The notes under the pieces are model-generated. The model saw only the letters and a list, made by a program, of their open reading frames with translations. It had not been told where the DNA came from and did not search any database. DNA of 64,000 nucleotides from an uncultured Eubacterium sp. (lineage in GTDB: Bacteria > Bacillota > Clostridia > Lachnospirales > Lachnospiraceae): contig CAJTMV010000001.1 of the NCBI GenBank assembly GCA_910577225.1, positions 268,973-332,972 of the forward strand, read 5' to 3'. The position numbers and the translations under genes were made by a program. Positions 26,030 through 34,325 of the stretch are shown piece after piece (positions within the stretch are counted from its first letter, which is position 1; every line of letters begins with the position of its first letter).

Positions 26030-27289
26030 TTAACTCCTTTTGACAAAAATCTTTTCGTATCTGTCCGTAATATATTCCCAACTATAGTATCGATCAATCC
26101 GCTGTTTCGCACGCCTTCCAAGCGCCTGGATTTCATCTGCGGACATCTGTTCCGCACGTGCGATCAGCGCCGCCAGACTTCCTTCCTGTTTCTCCCAGTA
26201 AAAAGCCGTATCAAGCGCTACTTCTCTGTTAAATCCCACATCGAGCAGCAGATTCAGGCTGGTAGACGCAAGCGCTTCCAGCAGACTCGGATTTGTGCCT
26301 CCTACTTCATGTCCGTGAAAGTATCCAAATGCGTTTTCACGTATCTTTTTCAGCAGTTCCTTATCATAAACCGTACCGGTAAACCGGATGCGGGGATCCT
26401 TATCAAACCCGGTACGCTGCTTTAACTCTTCCAGAAACGCTTCGCTTACATCCGTAATGAGCGCGAATGCACGGGACGTATCCGATTTCATAAATTCACG
26501 CAGCATCGTTTCGTAATTATTTTCCGGCACAAACCGGCCAACCACAAGATAATACCCATGCTCGCGTAAATCGTGCATCCGATACCACTCTGCCAGCTTC
26601 GCATCATCGTCTGACAGCGCCGAAGGCTCCGTTTGCGCACCATATGCAATAAACACCGTCTTCGGATGATACCGCCGATATTCCTCCCGGATATACGTCT
26701 GGATATTCTGACTGTCACAGATCAGCAGATCTGCATGCTTTACCATCAGCCGTTCGGAATATTTCCAATAGCGGCGTACCGCCGGACTCCATTTTGCCCG
26801 CAAAAACTCATGCCCGTCCGGATTGACAAACAGCTGCCCGCCCAGCTCCCGAATGCGCTGATGGAAATAACCGATTACCGGACCGATCCGACAGGCCAGA
26901 ACATAAAATATCGGATGCGGAATCTGCTTTTTTTTCACCTCATGCAAAAAATACCGTAATGCATCGATATCATACGCAATCGCCCGCGCCGACCCCAGCC
27001 GCCGCCAGGGAAACCTGACGCATTCCGCATGATGACAGCGAAAACGGGCATGTGTCCGCTCATACGCCTGCGGCTCTGCCGCACACGCGACATGATAACG
27101 AATGCATTTATCCGTCTGATACTCTGTCAGTTTGTCAACAAACGTCTCAAAACCGCCATATTGCGCAGGAATCCCTTTACATCCTATGATAAATACATGC
27201 TGTACGTGACAGCCGTTTTTGCGCGGAACATCCATCCAATCCGCACAGCCATATTGTTTTTTTTCAGTCTCTGTCTGCTCTGTGGTCAT
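26030..27289 (-). CDS. Rhamnosyltransferase-like glycosyltransferase (DUF1972 + GT4 type)
   Basis: 419 residues. The N-terminal segment IIGCKGIPAQYGGFETFVDKLTE is the hallmark of DUF1972 glycosyltransferases (the beta-1,4-rhamnosyltransferase group of streptococcal capsule and RgpA-like enzymes). The C-terminal GT-B half has YYLVVGRFVPENNYETMLREF and HGHEVGGTNPSLLEAL, the nucleotide-sugar binding Glu motif. It probably adds rhamnose early in a surface glycan. The exact start is uncertain (27289 or 27235). glmS follows within 2 bases. Confidence 0.88.
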   Translation of the reverse strand: MTTEQTETEKKQYGCADWMDVPRKNGCHVQHVFIIGCKGIPAQYGGFETFVDKLTEYQTDKCIRYHVACAAEPQAYERTHARFRCHHAECVRFPWRRLGSARAIAYDIDALRYFLHEVKKKQIPHPIFYVLACRIGPVIGYFHQRIRELGGQLFVNPDGHEFLRAKWSPAVRRYWKYSERLMVKHADLLICDSQNIQTYIREEYRRYHPKTVFIAYGAQTEPSALSDDDAKLAEWYRMHDLREHGYYLVVGRFVPENNYETMLREFMKSDTSRAFALITDVSEAFLEELKQRTGFDKDPRIRFTGTVYDKELLKKIRENAFGYFHGHEVGGTNPSLLEALASTSLNLLLDVGFNREVALDTAFYWEKQEGSLAALIARAEQMSADEIQALGRRAKQRIDRYYSWEYITDRYEKIFVKRS

Positions 27290-27410
27290 CCTTTATCACC
27301 ATCATTCATAATTTTTGTATCTATAATCTGTACTTTTGTTTCCATCATACCATAATCGGGAAACAATTTCAAATATTATCATCAACTGCCTTATTTTCTG
27401 TGTTGTACTT

Positions 27411-27527
27411 TATTGGCTGCGCGGACGTGTCCATGACAGCGGGAAGGACTTGTAAGCCGGCCGCTCAGGATATGTCTCCCGCAGGCACTCCCATCTGCCG
27501 CCCGCAGCGTCGTCCGCGCAGCCAATA
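27411..27527. repeat. 117-bp inverted-repeat element with internal hairpins
   Basis: Perfect 17-base arms TATTGGCTGCGCGGACG (27411-27427) and its complement (27511-27527) enclose 83 bases that contain a further GCGGGA/TCCCGC pair (27439-27444 with 27477-27482). GC content is higher than the flanks. It lies between an LCP gene's terminator and the glycosyltransferase start at 27289, so it would be in the latter's leader if transcribed. It carries no open frame I can support. Confidence 0.75.
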
Positions 27528-27531
27528 ACCA

Positions 27532-27570
27532 AAAAAAGAGAGGATACCAGATGTCACATCCGATATCCCC
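27532..27570 (-). terminator. Terminator of the downstream LCP gene
   Basis: On the minus strand GGATATCGGATGT pairs imperfectly with ACATCTGGTATCC and is followed by a seven-base T-run. It lies 15 bases after the stop at 27585. Confidence 0.8.
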
Positions 27571-27584
27571 TAAGGTAAATCCGA

Positions 27585-28727
27585 TTATTCTGCAGCTGTC
27601 TGCGCATCCGTCTGTCCCTGACTGCTGCCTCCTGTCGTATACTGATCTTCGGACACGCCGGTCACCTGTTCATCTCCTACGCCCTTTCCGGTATCCTCCA
27701 CAATTGCTCTGCTGAGATCCTGCACCGTTGGGGAAGGTACATAGTTATATTCTCCAAACAGATATGCGTGCAGTTCGCGAACATTTTTTTCCAGATCACA
27801 TGGAGCCACAATATATTTTCTGGTCAGGTCAAATCCATACAGTTCAAACGGAAAGCCTGTTGTACCGGCCAGTTCGTAGTTCAGCATCTGCGACGCCATG
27901 GAGATCATCTGCATTTCTGAAAGGTCTGTACTGATATCGTCCAAAACGGCATTGATAATTTTGTTAATCGTCAGAATATTGGACGACTTTGTCTTTTCCA
28001 CCATCTTGGCCAGTACCTCGCGCTGTCTCTGGGCGCGGCGAAAATCACTGGAATCGTGACGAATCCGACAGTATGCGGTCGCCTGTACGCCGTCTAACGT
28101 CTGCAGGCCCGGATGATCGATCATATGCGGCTCTAATCCGGTATAAGCGGCAGTTTCCGCAATGTAGATATTAATCTCGTCCATCATTGCGCCTTCTTCC
28201 ACGTTAATCTCCAGTCCGCCAAGCAGATCGATGACTTTGCAGACTGCATAAAAATCCACGGTCACATAGTCTGCGATATCCAGATCCAGATTCTGATTAA
28301 GCATACGGACCGCCTGTTCCGGACCTCCGTGATTGTATGCGTAATTCGCTTTCCAGAAATAACGGTCTTCATTTGTTCCGACGTTTAAGTACGTATCCCG
28401 GTATACCGATACGACTCTGACTTCTTTTGTATCATTATTAATACTGACAATCATAATCATATCGCTGTTGCCGGAAGTGAACACGCCGCTTTTTTCATTA
28501 TCCAGCCCGAATACGGCAATATTGGTATATCCTTTTAACGTTTCTTTTGTATTCTGTTCCAGATCGTTATTTACGACATCTTCCGCTTCGATATTGTCAA
28601 CATGTTCGATTCGCTGATATTTCGACCAGAGAAACAATGCCGCCAATAATACAAGCAGCAGAATCAGCTCAACCACAAATATGATGATCTTACGTTTTTT
28701 CCGTTTCTTTTTCTTATTGCTGCCCAA
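27585..28727 (-). CDS. LytR-CpsA-Psr (LCP) family wall-glycan ligase, copy 2
   Basis: 380 residues from a TTG start with AGGGGG 10 bases upstream. A Lys/Arg-rich N-terminus precedes one membrane span (about 14-34). The LCP domain follows: NIAVFGLDNE, SDMIMIVSINNDTKEVRVVSVYRDTYL (pyrophosphate-binding Arg/Asp), DYVTVDFYAVCKVIDLLGGLEINV, and CRIRHDSSDFRRAQRQREVL. LCP enzymes attach lipid-linked glycans to peptidoglycan outside the membrane. The C-terminal tail (about 330-380) is low complexity. It is a tandem paralogue of 28758-29915. Confidence 0.94.
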   Translation of the reverse strand: MGSNKKKKRKKRKIIIFVVELILLLVLLAALFLWSKYQRIEHVDNIEAEDVVNNDLEQNTKETLKGYTNIAVFGLDNEKSGVFTSGNSDMIMIVSINNDTKEVRVVSVYRDTYLNVGTNEDRYFWKANYAYNHGGPEQAVRMLNQNLDLDIADYVTVDFYAVCKVIDLLGGLEINVEEGAMMDEINIYIAETAAYTGLEPHMIDHPGLQTLDGVQATAYCRIRHDSSDFRRAQRQREVLAKMVEKTKSSNILTINKIINAVLDDISTDLSEMQMISMASQMLNYELAGTTGFPFELYGFDLTRKYIVAPCDLEKNVRELHAYLFGEYNYVPSPTVQDLSRAIVEDTGKGVGDEQVTGVSEDQYTTGGSSQGQTDAQTAAE

Positions 28728-28757
28728 TCTGGTATACCCCCTTATCTGTCACCGCTG

Positions 28758-29915
28758 TTACTCCGCTATGGTATCTGATACAGACGTGTCTGAATCGGTA
28801 CCGGACGGCTGACTCCGGTTCGTATAATTGTCCGCGTCCACACCCGTTCCTTCCGCGTCGTCCGGCCCTTTTCCTGTTTCTGTAATAATCGCCTGACTAA
28901 AGCTGGTAACCGTGTTGGACGGTGTATAATTGTACTCGTTAAATAAATATTTATGCAGATCGGTTACATTTCCCAGCAGGTCGCATGGAACGACGACCGA
29001 GCCTTTTTTGCCAAGCGTCGCCGTAGTCAGGCGGAATGGAAATCCGGTGGTATCCGCCAGCTCATAGCTCATCAGCTGCGCCGCCATCGATACCATTTCT
29101 GCCGCCGTAAAATTCGTGCTGATATCATCCAGTACCGAATCGATGATCTTATTAATCGTCAAAAGATCGGCCTTTTTTGCTTTTTCCACCATCTTTGAAA
29201 TGATCTCACGCTGTCTCTGCGCACGTTTAAAATCATCTCCTGCGGTATATCGGATACGGCAGTAAGAAGTCGCCTGTACGCCGTCCAGCGTGTATACGCC
29301 CGGCTGCGTAATGGAATGTGCCTCATGCCCGGTTACCTGAGCGGTTTCGTTAATATAAAAATCCATCCATTTCGCTTCGGCCGCGTCGATCTCGACTTCC
29401 ACGCCGCCCAGCAGATCGATCGCTTCGGTCACAGCCTGAAAATCCACAACCACATAATCCTGAATATCCAGATCCAGATTCCGGTTCAGCATACGGACCG
29501 CTTCTTCTGCGCCGCCTTTATTATATGCGTAATTTGCTTTTCTGAAATTATTCGTGCCGTCGTCGCTGACATTTAAAAACGTATCCCGGAATACGGATAC
29601 CAGTCTTACTTCCTTCGTATCATTATTGATGCTGGCAATCATAATCACATCGCTGTTGCCGGCTGCAAAACTGCCGTTCGAACGGTTGTCCAGACCAAAC
29701 AGCGCAATATTCGTATATCCTTTTAACACTTCCTGTACGGACTGATCCATATCTTCATTTATAATATCTTCTGTTCCGATCATATCCGGCTGGCGATCCA
29801 GCTTTTGCAGCTTGGACCAGACGAACAGACATCCCAGTACGATCAGCAATAGCAGGATTTCTACAGTAAAAATGACGATTCTGTGCTTTTTCTTTCTCCT
29901 TTTTGACGCGCTCAT
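28758..29915 (-). CDS. LytR-CpsA-Psr (LCP) family wall-glycan ligase, copy 1
   Basis: 385 residues with the same layout as its neighbour: basic N-terminus (SKRRKKKHR), a membrane span at about 12-34, and an LCP domain with NIALFGLDNRSNG, SDVIMIASINNDTKEVRLVSVFRDTFL, and CRIRYTAGDDFKRAQRQREII. The tail is Ser/Thr/Asp rich. The two copies share most of the core and lie 30 bases apart, indicating a tandem duplication followed by divergence. It should transfer the locus's glycan from its lipid carrier to the wall. Confidence 0.94.
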   Translation of the reverse strand: MSASKRRKKKHRIVIFTVEILLLLIVLGCLFVWSKLQKLDRQPDMIGTEDIINEDMDQSVQEVLKGYTNIALFGLDNRSNGSFAAGNSDVIMIASINNDTKEVRLVSVFRDTFLNVSDDGTNNFRKANYAYNKGGAEEAVRMLNRNLDLDIQDYVVVDFQAVTEAIDLLGGVEVEIDAAEAKWMDFYINETAQVTGHEAHSITQPGVYTLDGVQATSYCRIRYTAGDDFKRAQRQREIISKMVEKAKKADLLTINKIIDSVLDDISTNFTAAEMVSMAAQLMSYELADTTGFPFRLTTATLGKKGSVVVPCDLLGNVTDLHKYLFNEYNYTPSNTVTSFSQAIITETGKGPDDAEGTGVDADNYTNRSQPSGTDSDTSVSDTIAE

Positions 29916-29946
29916 TTCCTTTCCCTTTCTGCATTCGTAGTTTATA

Positions 29947-30651
29947 TTATCTCCCGATCATGCGGTACATCAGCCGGATGCGGTTTTTTATCATAACCGG
30001 AATCGTATTTCTGCCAAAGTCAGAAACCGTATGATCGTGTCTTCGATACTCTAACAGCGGTTGTTTTAAAAACTCGCATCCTCCCCTGTGTTTATCATTT
30101 AAAATCCCGATCCACTGGTCATGCATCTGGATATCGTCCGGTATCGGCAAAACATAAGGCAGCAGCTCTCTGCGGATCGCCATACAGCAGCCGATGTATT
30201 TATTTTTCCAGACATTACGCCACATACCTGCCCCATACCCGCGATATTCAAAAAATGACGGATAAATGACCTGACTGCGATCCGCGTTTACCACTACGCA
30301 GTCATGCACGACCATATGGCATTTCTTTTCCCGAAACACTTCCAGAACACGTTTTACTTTCTCCGGCTTCCATACGTCATCCTGATCTGCCAGAAAAAGA
30401 TACGCTCCCTCTGTCTGCATAAGCGCATTGGCAATATTTTGCTTCGTCCCACGTCCGGGTCCCGCAACCAGGCGAATACGCGGATCTTTCGATGCGTATG
30501 ACCGGATCATCTCAATCGTATGATCTGCCGACCCATCGTCAGAGATGACAATCTCGTCCTTACTGCCCAGCTGCTCAAGGATGGATTCCAGCTGTTCCCT
30601 GAGATACGTTTCTCCATTGTATACAGCCATTGCTACTGACACCCGTTTCAT
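29947..30651 (-). CDS. Family 2 glycosyltransferase (rhamnosyltransferase-like)
   Basis: 234 residues from the ATG at 30651, chosen because GGAAGG lies about 10 bases upstream and the GT-A fold begins directly (MKRVSVAMAVYNGETYLREQLESIL). An upstream extension to 30780 is basic, non-homologous and overlaps the sugar transferase gene. The nucleotide-binding Asp is in IVISDDGSADHT and the DXD-like site in FLADQDDVW. The acceptor region has MHDQWIGI. The DQDDVW signature and length resemble GT2 rhamnosyltransferases. It is soluble or peripheral at the membrane. Confidence 0.9.
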   Translation of the reverse strand: MKRVSVAMAVYNGETYLREQLESILEQLGSKDEIVISDDGSADHTIEMIRSYASKDPRIRLVAGPGRGTKQNIANALMQTEGAYLFLADQDDVWKPEKVKRVLEVFREKKCHMVVHDCVVVNADRSQVIYPSFFEYRGYGAGMWRNVWKNKYIGCCMAIRRELLPYVLPIPDDIQMHDQWIGILNDKHRGGCEFLKQPLLEYRRHDHTVSDFGRNTIPVMIKNRIRLMYRMIGR

Positions 30652-30751
30652 TGTGCGGCGCCTTCCTTTCTGCTCTTTGCTTCCTGTTTTTGTTTCCGTT
30701 CTTATTTTCCCATTCCTGTTTTCCTTAACAGCTGCCGGTTTCATTTCCCCA

Positions 30752-32161
30752 TTATTTGGAACCGTCTCCGGACAGCACAACCTGGATCGTCCGAAATAAG
30801 ATTTTAATATCCAGACTTAACGACCACTCAGAAATATAACGCGTATCAAGAGCCACTACTTCTTCAAAATCTGTAATATCATTGCGCCCGCTGACCTGCC
30901 ACATACCGGTCAGTCCCGGCTTGATTCCAAGCCGTCCTCTGTGATGAAGCTGATAATGCTCCACTTCGTCGATCGTCGGCGGACGGGTACCGACAAGACT
31001 CATTTCCCCTTTCAGCACATTCCAAAACTGCGGCAGCTCGTCGATCGAATATTTTCGAATAAAATGTCCAATTGGAAATATTCTGGGATCATCTGTCATT
31101 TTAAACATCAGACCTTCCATCTCGTTGCTGTCCATCAGCTCCTCTTTGTGCGATTCCGCATCCACATACATCGAGCGGAATTTATAAATACGAAAAATAC
31201 GACCGTTTTTTCCTACCCGTTCCTGCGAAAACAACACCGGACCGGGAGACTGCATCTTAATCATCGGAGCAAAAATCAGAAAAGCAACGGCTGTAAACGC
31301 CAGTCCCACCAGACTGCCTGCAATATCCATGACACGTTTGAAAAACATTTCCGGCGGCGAGGCAATATGCATACTTGTCGTCAGCACCATATAATTGCCG
31401 CATTTTTCAAGCACTTTATTCGGCATCAGCGCGGTCTGCGGAATCAGGTTAAAATGAACGGTAATCCCATATTCGATCAGCTGATTGGCAAGCGCTTCGC
31501 TGGAATCTCTGGTATTGCCATTAATAAATACCTCGTCTACCACATGCGTCCTGACATATTCGTAAAAATCATCTGCGTTTGCTACTACCGGCACTCCCCG
31601 GATCGTCTCTCCCTTGCGCGGCCGATCTACTACGACAATACCGCTGACTTCAAAGTCCCGATACCTGTCATGCTCAAAATCCCGCACACATTCATGCGCA
31701 TAACGGTCTATCGTCAGAATGATCATAACCGCTTTGCTTCGCTTTTTCTTTATATAATTACGTAACAGCTGCTTATAAATACAGTGTACCACATATTCAT
31801 AAATGATCGACATCACCCAGAAGGTAAACAGACTTTCTCTGGAATACACCGCTGACATTTTCGCCGCATACAGATATACCAGCATGCCGACAAATATAAT
31901 CGTACATGTCGCCGCTACCTCTTCGAGTTCTGTAAATGCGTCGCGCTTGATAATATCGTGATACGATTCCTTGAAAAACACGACGCACAGATTCAGCAAA
32001 ACCAGTATGACGGCAAGCCGCAGATATGGTTCGCTGGCATACGGATTCATCCAGCCGTGACGCATAATATATCCTGTAATAAATGCCAGCTGCAGCAGCA
32101 GAATGTCCAGAATCGTAAAATCCAGATGTTTGGCCCAGCCGACGTTATCTTTTCTATACAT
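30752..32161 (-). CDS. Polyprenyl-phosphate sugar-1-phosphate transferase (WbaP/CpsE type), copy A
   Basis: 469 residues. Four hydrophobic spans (about 10-130) precede a cytoplasmic nucleotide-binding-like domain (KRSKAVMIILTIDRYAHECV... VPVVANADDFYEY). The catalytic phosphoglycosyl transferase domain starts near 275 (KRVMDIAGSLVGL), continues VLFSQERVGKNGRIFRIYKFRSM, and has the catalytic Asp-Glu in YSIDELPQFWNVLKGEMSLVGTRPP. It loads the first sugar phosphate onto undecaprenyl phosphate. A second enzyme of the same class is at 36717-38120. It overlaps the zinc-ribbon gene upstream by 8 bases. Confidence 0.93.
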   Translation of the reverse strand: MYRKDNVGWAKHLDFTILDILLLQLAFITGYIMRHGWMNPYASEPYLRLAVILVLLNLCVVFFKESYHDIIKRDAFTELEEVAATCTIIFVGMLVYLYAAKMSAVYSRESLFTFWVMSIIYEYVVHCIYKQLLRNYIKKKRSKAVMIILTIDRYAHECVRDFEHDRYRDFEVSGIVVVDRPRKGETIRGVPVVANADDFYEYVRTHVVDEVFINGNTRDSSEALANQLIEYGITVHFNLIPQTALMPNKVLEKCGNYMVLTTSMHIASPPEMFFKRVMDIAGSLVGLAFTAVAFLIFAPMIKMQSPGPVLFSQERVGKNGRIFRIYKFRSMYVDAESHKEELMDSNEMEGLMFKMTDDPRIFPIGHFIRKYSIDELPQFWNVLKGEMSLVGTRPPTIDEVEHYQLHHRGRLGIKPGLTGMWQVSGRNDITDFEEVVALDTRYISEWSLSLDIKILFRTIQVVLSGDGSK

Positions 32162-32366
32162 GCTGCTCCTTTAAATTTCTCAGGTGGATGTACAGCCAGC
32201 TGTCTGCATAATCCTCCCGCTCTTTCAATGTCATTTCACTGTATTTATCATATGTAAGTTTGACCTGAAACATTTCCTGTTCCCCGCATTTGTAACACTC
32301 CACATTTTTCCTGCGGGATACTGTCCGCATCCAGCCGCATTTTGGACAAATATATACTTTGATCAT
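32154..32366 (-). CDS. Small zinc-ribbon protein in the glycan locus
   Basis: 70 residues from the ATG at 32366 (AGAGG 10 bases upstream; the ATG at 32372 is too close). Two CxxC pairs (YICPKCGW and ECYKCGEQ) 17 residues apart form a rubredoxin/zinc-ribbon-like knuckle, followed by an acidic, aromatic helix (DKYSEMTLKEREDYADSW). No catalytic domain is present. Its stop overlaps the sugar transferase start by 8 bases, so the two are translationally coupled. A regulatory or scaffolding role for the transferase is conceivable, but there is no direct evidence. Confidence 0.75.
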   Translation of the reverse strand: MIKVYICPKCGWMRTVSRRKNVECYKCGEQEMFQVKLTYDKYSEMTLKEREDYADSWLYIHLRNLKEQHV

Positions 32367-32396
32367 CCACACATATCCTCTCTATCTTTTTATTTC

Positions 32397-33197
32397 TTAT
32401 GAACTGACTTTATATAAAGTATAATTCTCACTCTGCGCGATCGGCAGGACCGAAATCTCTGACAGATAACTGTCCATATCAAATGCCGTACGGATTACCA
32501 GATAATCCACCCCGCTTTTATCCAGGCTGCGCCGAAGCGTGCGGCTGTCCTTTTTGATTCCTTCGTTTACCGCCGCAATCATATGCTGCTGGCGGACATA
32601 TTTTTTATGATCATAGCCGTGTTCTGCCTGATACAGATAGGCTTTACGGGAAATCCCCCATACGATACGCGGTTCATACGTACGTACCTGGTATTCCAGA
32701 TACATATCAAACGCAGCTACCGGCGATTCGTTTTCTTTGCCCCGGCCTGCCTCCCAGTCTGCCATGATCTCTTCTGTAATTGTAATTGTATCCGGAGCCA
32801 GCCCATATATATTTTTCGGCCGGTTCACATGCTCCCTGTTCAGGAAAAACAAATTGGTCCCAACGACAAGACAGCCTGCCAGTATTCCCGCTGCCAGTAT
32901 CCTGTCCCTCTTTTTTCCTTCGGTAAATACTTTCGTAAACACATATGCGATCACAAACAACACCGGCAGCATCCAGAAAAAACGATAATAAGTCGTGGCA
33001 TCTGTTAGTCTGCCCACAATGCGATAGGCAAATTCGTTAAATACAAACACAATCGATAAAACAACTGCCGCCGCGGCTTTTTTTCCGACTGTCCCAGACC
33101 GTGTTTTGTGATCTCTCCACCATAGAAACGCCAGACTGACTGCAAATGCTGCCAGATACAGCGAATCGCCGTGATACTGTCTGAATACATCTGCCAT
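32397..33197 (-). CDS. Membrane protein, C-terminal partner of a split polytopic protein
   Basis: 266 residues from the ATG at 33197, with GGAGGT 6 bases upstream inside the 3' end of the preceding gene. The frame extends upstream to 33260, but that part is the out-of-frame 3' end of its neighbour. Three or four membrane spans (about 10-120) precede an extracytoplasmic domain of about 130 residues with a Tyr-rich, YDHKKYVRQQHM and DKSGVDYLVIR segment. The fold order (membrane spans then globular tail) resembles the second half of large polytopic membrane proteins of polysaccharide loci. The function is unknown. Confidence 0.75.
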   Translation of the reverse strand: MADVFRQYHGDSLYLAAFAVSLAFLWWRDHKTRSGTVGKKAAAAVVLSIVFVFNEFAYRIVGRLTDATTYYRFFWMLPVLFVIAYVFTKVFTEGKKRDRILAAGILAGCLVVGTNLFFLNREHVNRPKNIYGLAPDTITITEEIMADWEAGRGKENESPVAAFDMYLEYQVRTYEPRIVWGISRKAYLYQAEHGYDHKKYVRQQHMIAAVNEGIKKDSRTLRRSLDKSGVDYLVIRTAFDMDSYLSEISVLPIAQSENYTLYKVSS

Positions 33198-33198
33198 T

Positions 33199-34287
33199 TT
33201 ATACCTCCACAATGAGCCAGCCTCTGGTGGAAGCAAAATATACCACCAAATAGCATACATTTGGCATCATACAGCAAATACCGCGCAGCACCAGCACGCC
33301 GTCCCACCGCCGTTCGATGATCAGATGCGCCAAAAGCATCAGCCCGATCATCGCCGGGACAAGCACAACGGAAGACATGGAAACTGCCACGCTTGCAAAC
33401 GCTACCAGGAATAGTTCCATCCAGTTCCTGTGATCCTCGCTGTTTTTCCATATCCGGTAAAGCAGATAACAGATCATCGGCAACACGACGTTCGCACAGT
33501 AAGCCTTCGCCTCATAATTACGAAGCAGCAGAAACTGTGCGGTCGTATCGTATACGTCCCAGAAAATCGTAAGGATAATCGTAATCGTAACAAGTACTGC
33601 CGATTTCTTTTTATCTCTCTGAAAGACTTCCATTGCAAAGCTATATACCACGGCATTCGTCAGCAGGATACACAATACGCCTGTCACATATTTTTGCAGT
33701 ACGAGCGCGGAAATTCCAGTGATCTGGCTGATCCACGCCGTATTCATATAAAACGAAGATAACGCGTACCGCAGTTCCAGGCGGCTGCGCATCAGTCCGC
33801 TGCTGCCGTCATAGACATACATCGTATCTGTAGCCACAGACGTCGTCATATTTCCGATATAATAAGCAAAATCCCAGCCAATATTGCGCTGCATCAGCAA
33901 TCCGGTCAGGCATTCGCAAATCACCGCCGCTGTCATAAGTAAAAACAGTGCGCGCGCCGCGCCGGACGGACGGACGCTGATCACCGTGGGCGCACATTTG
34001 CGCTGTACGCGCTCCCGCTTTTTATGTCCCGCTGCGATGGCAGCCGACGCGGCAGACAGTAACAGCAGTAATACCAGCCAGACCGCGCCAAGCACATGCA
34101 GCTTCTGCCTTGTAAAAATCATAATCAGCGCTACGATCTGAAACGCTGCGAAATACAGAAAAAACCCAATACAGATTCGTTCCGGCAGAACCGGAGAATA
34201 ACGGCATTTGATACAAAACGCTCTTCCCATCAGATCATATGCCAGTATACTCAGCAGTAAGATACAAACGCTTAAAAATACCTGCAT
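33199..34287 (-). CDS. Membrane protein, N-terminal partner of a split polytopic protein
   Basis: 362 residues from the ATG at 34287 (GGAGG 6 bases upstream). About nine to ten hydrophobic spans (LLLSILAYDLMGRAF, IGFFLYFAAFQIVALIMIF, LFLLMTAAVICECLTG, and so on) with a conserved-looking loop NIGWDFAYYIGNM...MYVYDGSSGLM. It resembles GT-C-like or DUF6077-like polytopic proteins of Clostridia glycan loci, but it stops where such proteins would continue. Its TAA lies one base before the ATG of the next gene, whose product supplies further membrane spans. I regard it as a translationally coupled pair, or an old frameshift that acquired a start. Confidence 0.75.
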   Translation of the reverse strand: MQVFLSVCILLLSILAYDLMGRAFCIKCRYSPVLPERICIGFFLYFAAFQIVALIMIFTRQKLHVLGAVWLVLLLLLSAASAAIAAGHKKRERVQRKCAPTVISVRPSGAARALFLLMTAAVICECLTGLLMQRNIGWDFAYYIGNMTTSVATDTMYVYDGSSGLMRSRLELRYALSSFYMNTAWISQITGISALVLQKYVTGVLCILLTNAVVYSFAMEVFQRDKKKSAVLVTITIILTIFWDVYDTTAQFLLLRNYEAKAYCANVVLPMICYLLYRIWKNSEDHRNWMELFLVAFASVAVSMSSVVLVPAMIGLMLLAHLIIERRWDGVLVLRGICCMMPNVCYLVVYFASTRGWLIVEV

Positions 34288-34325
34288 GACGCCCTCCCAT
34301 TGCAACAGTTTCCTCTATTTTAAAA

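Noticed and set aside
26028..26081. Upstream extension of glmS
   Set aside because: GlmS needs Cys2 at the N-terminus after Met removal; the extension overlaps the neighbouring gene, and the ATG at 26027 has a proper ribosome site.
26028..26200. Possible glmS ribozyme/riboswitch
   Set aside because: The glycosyltransferase coding region ends 2 bases before the glmS start, leaving no untranslated leader.
30941..31765. Plus-strand frame of 274 codons opposite sugar transferase copy A
   Set aside because: Antisense to a clear enzyme gene; His/Arg/Phe-rich shadow without a ribosome site.
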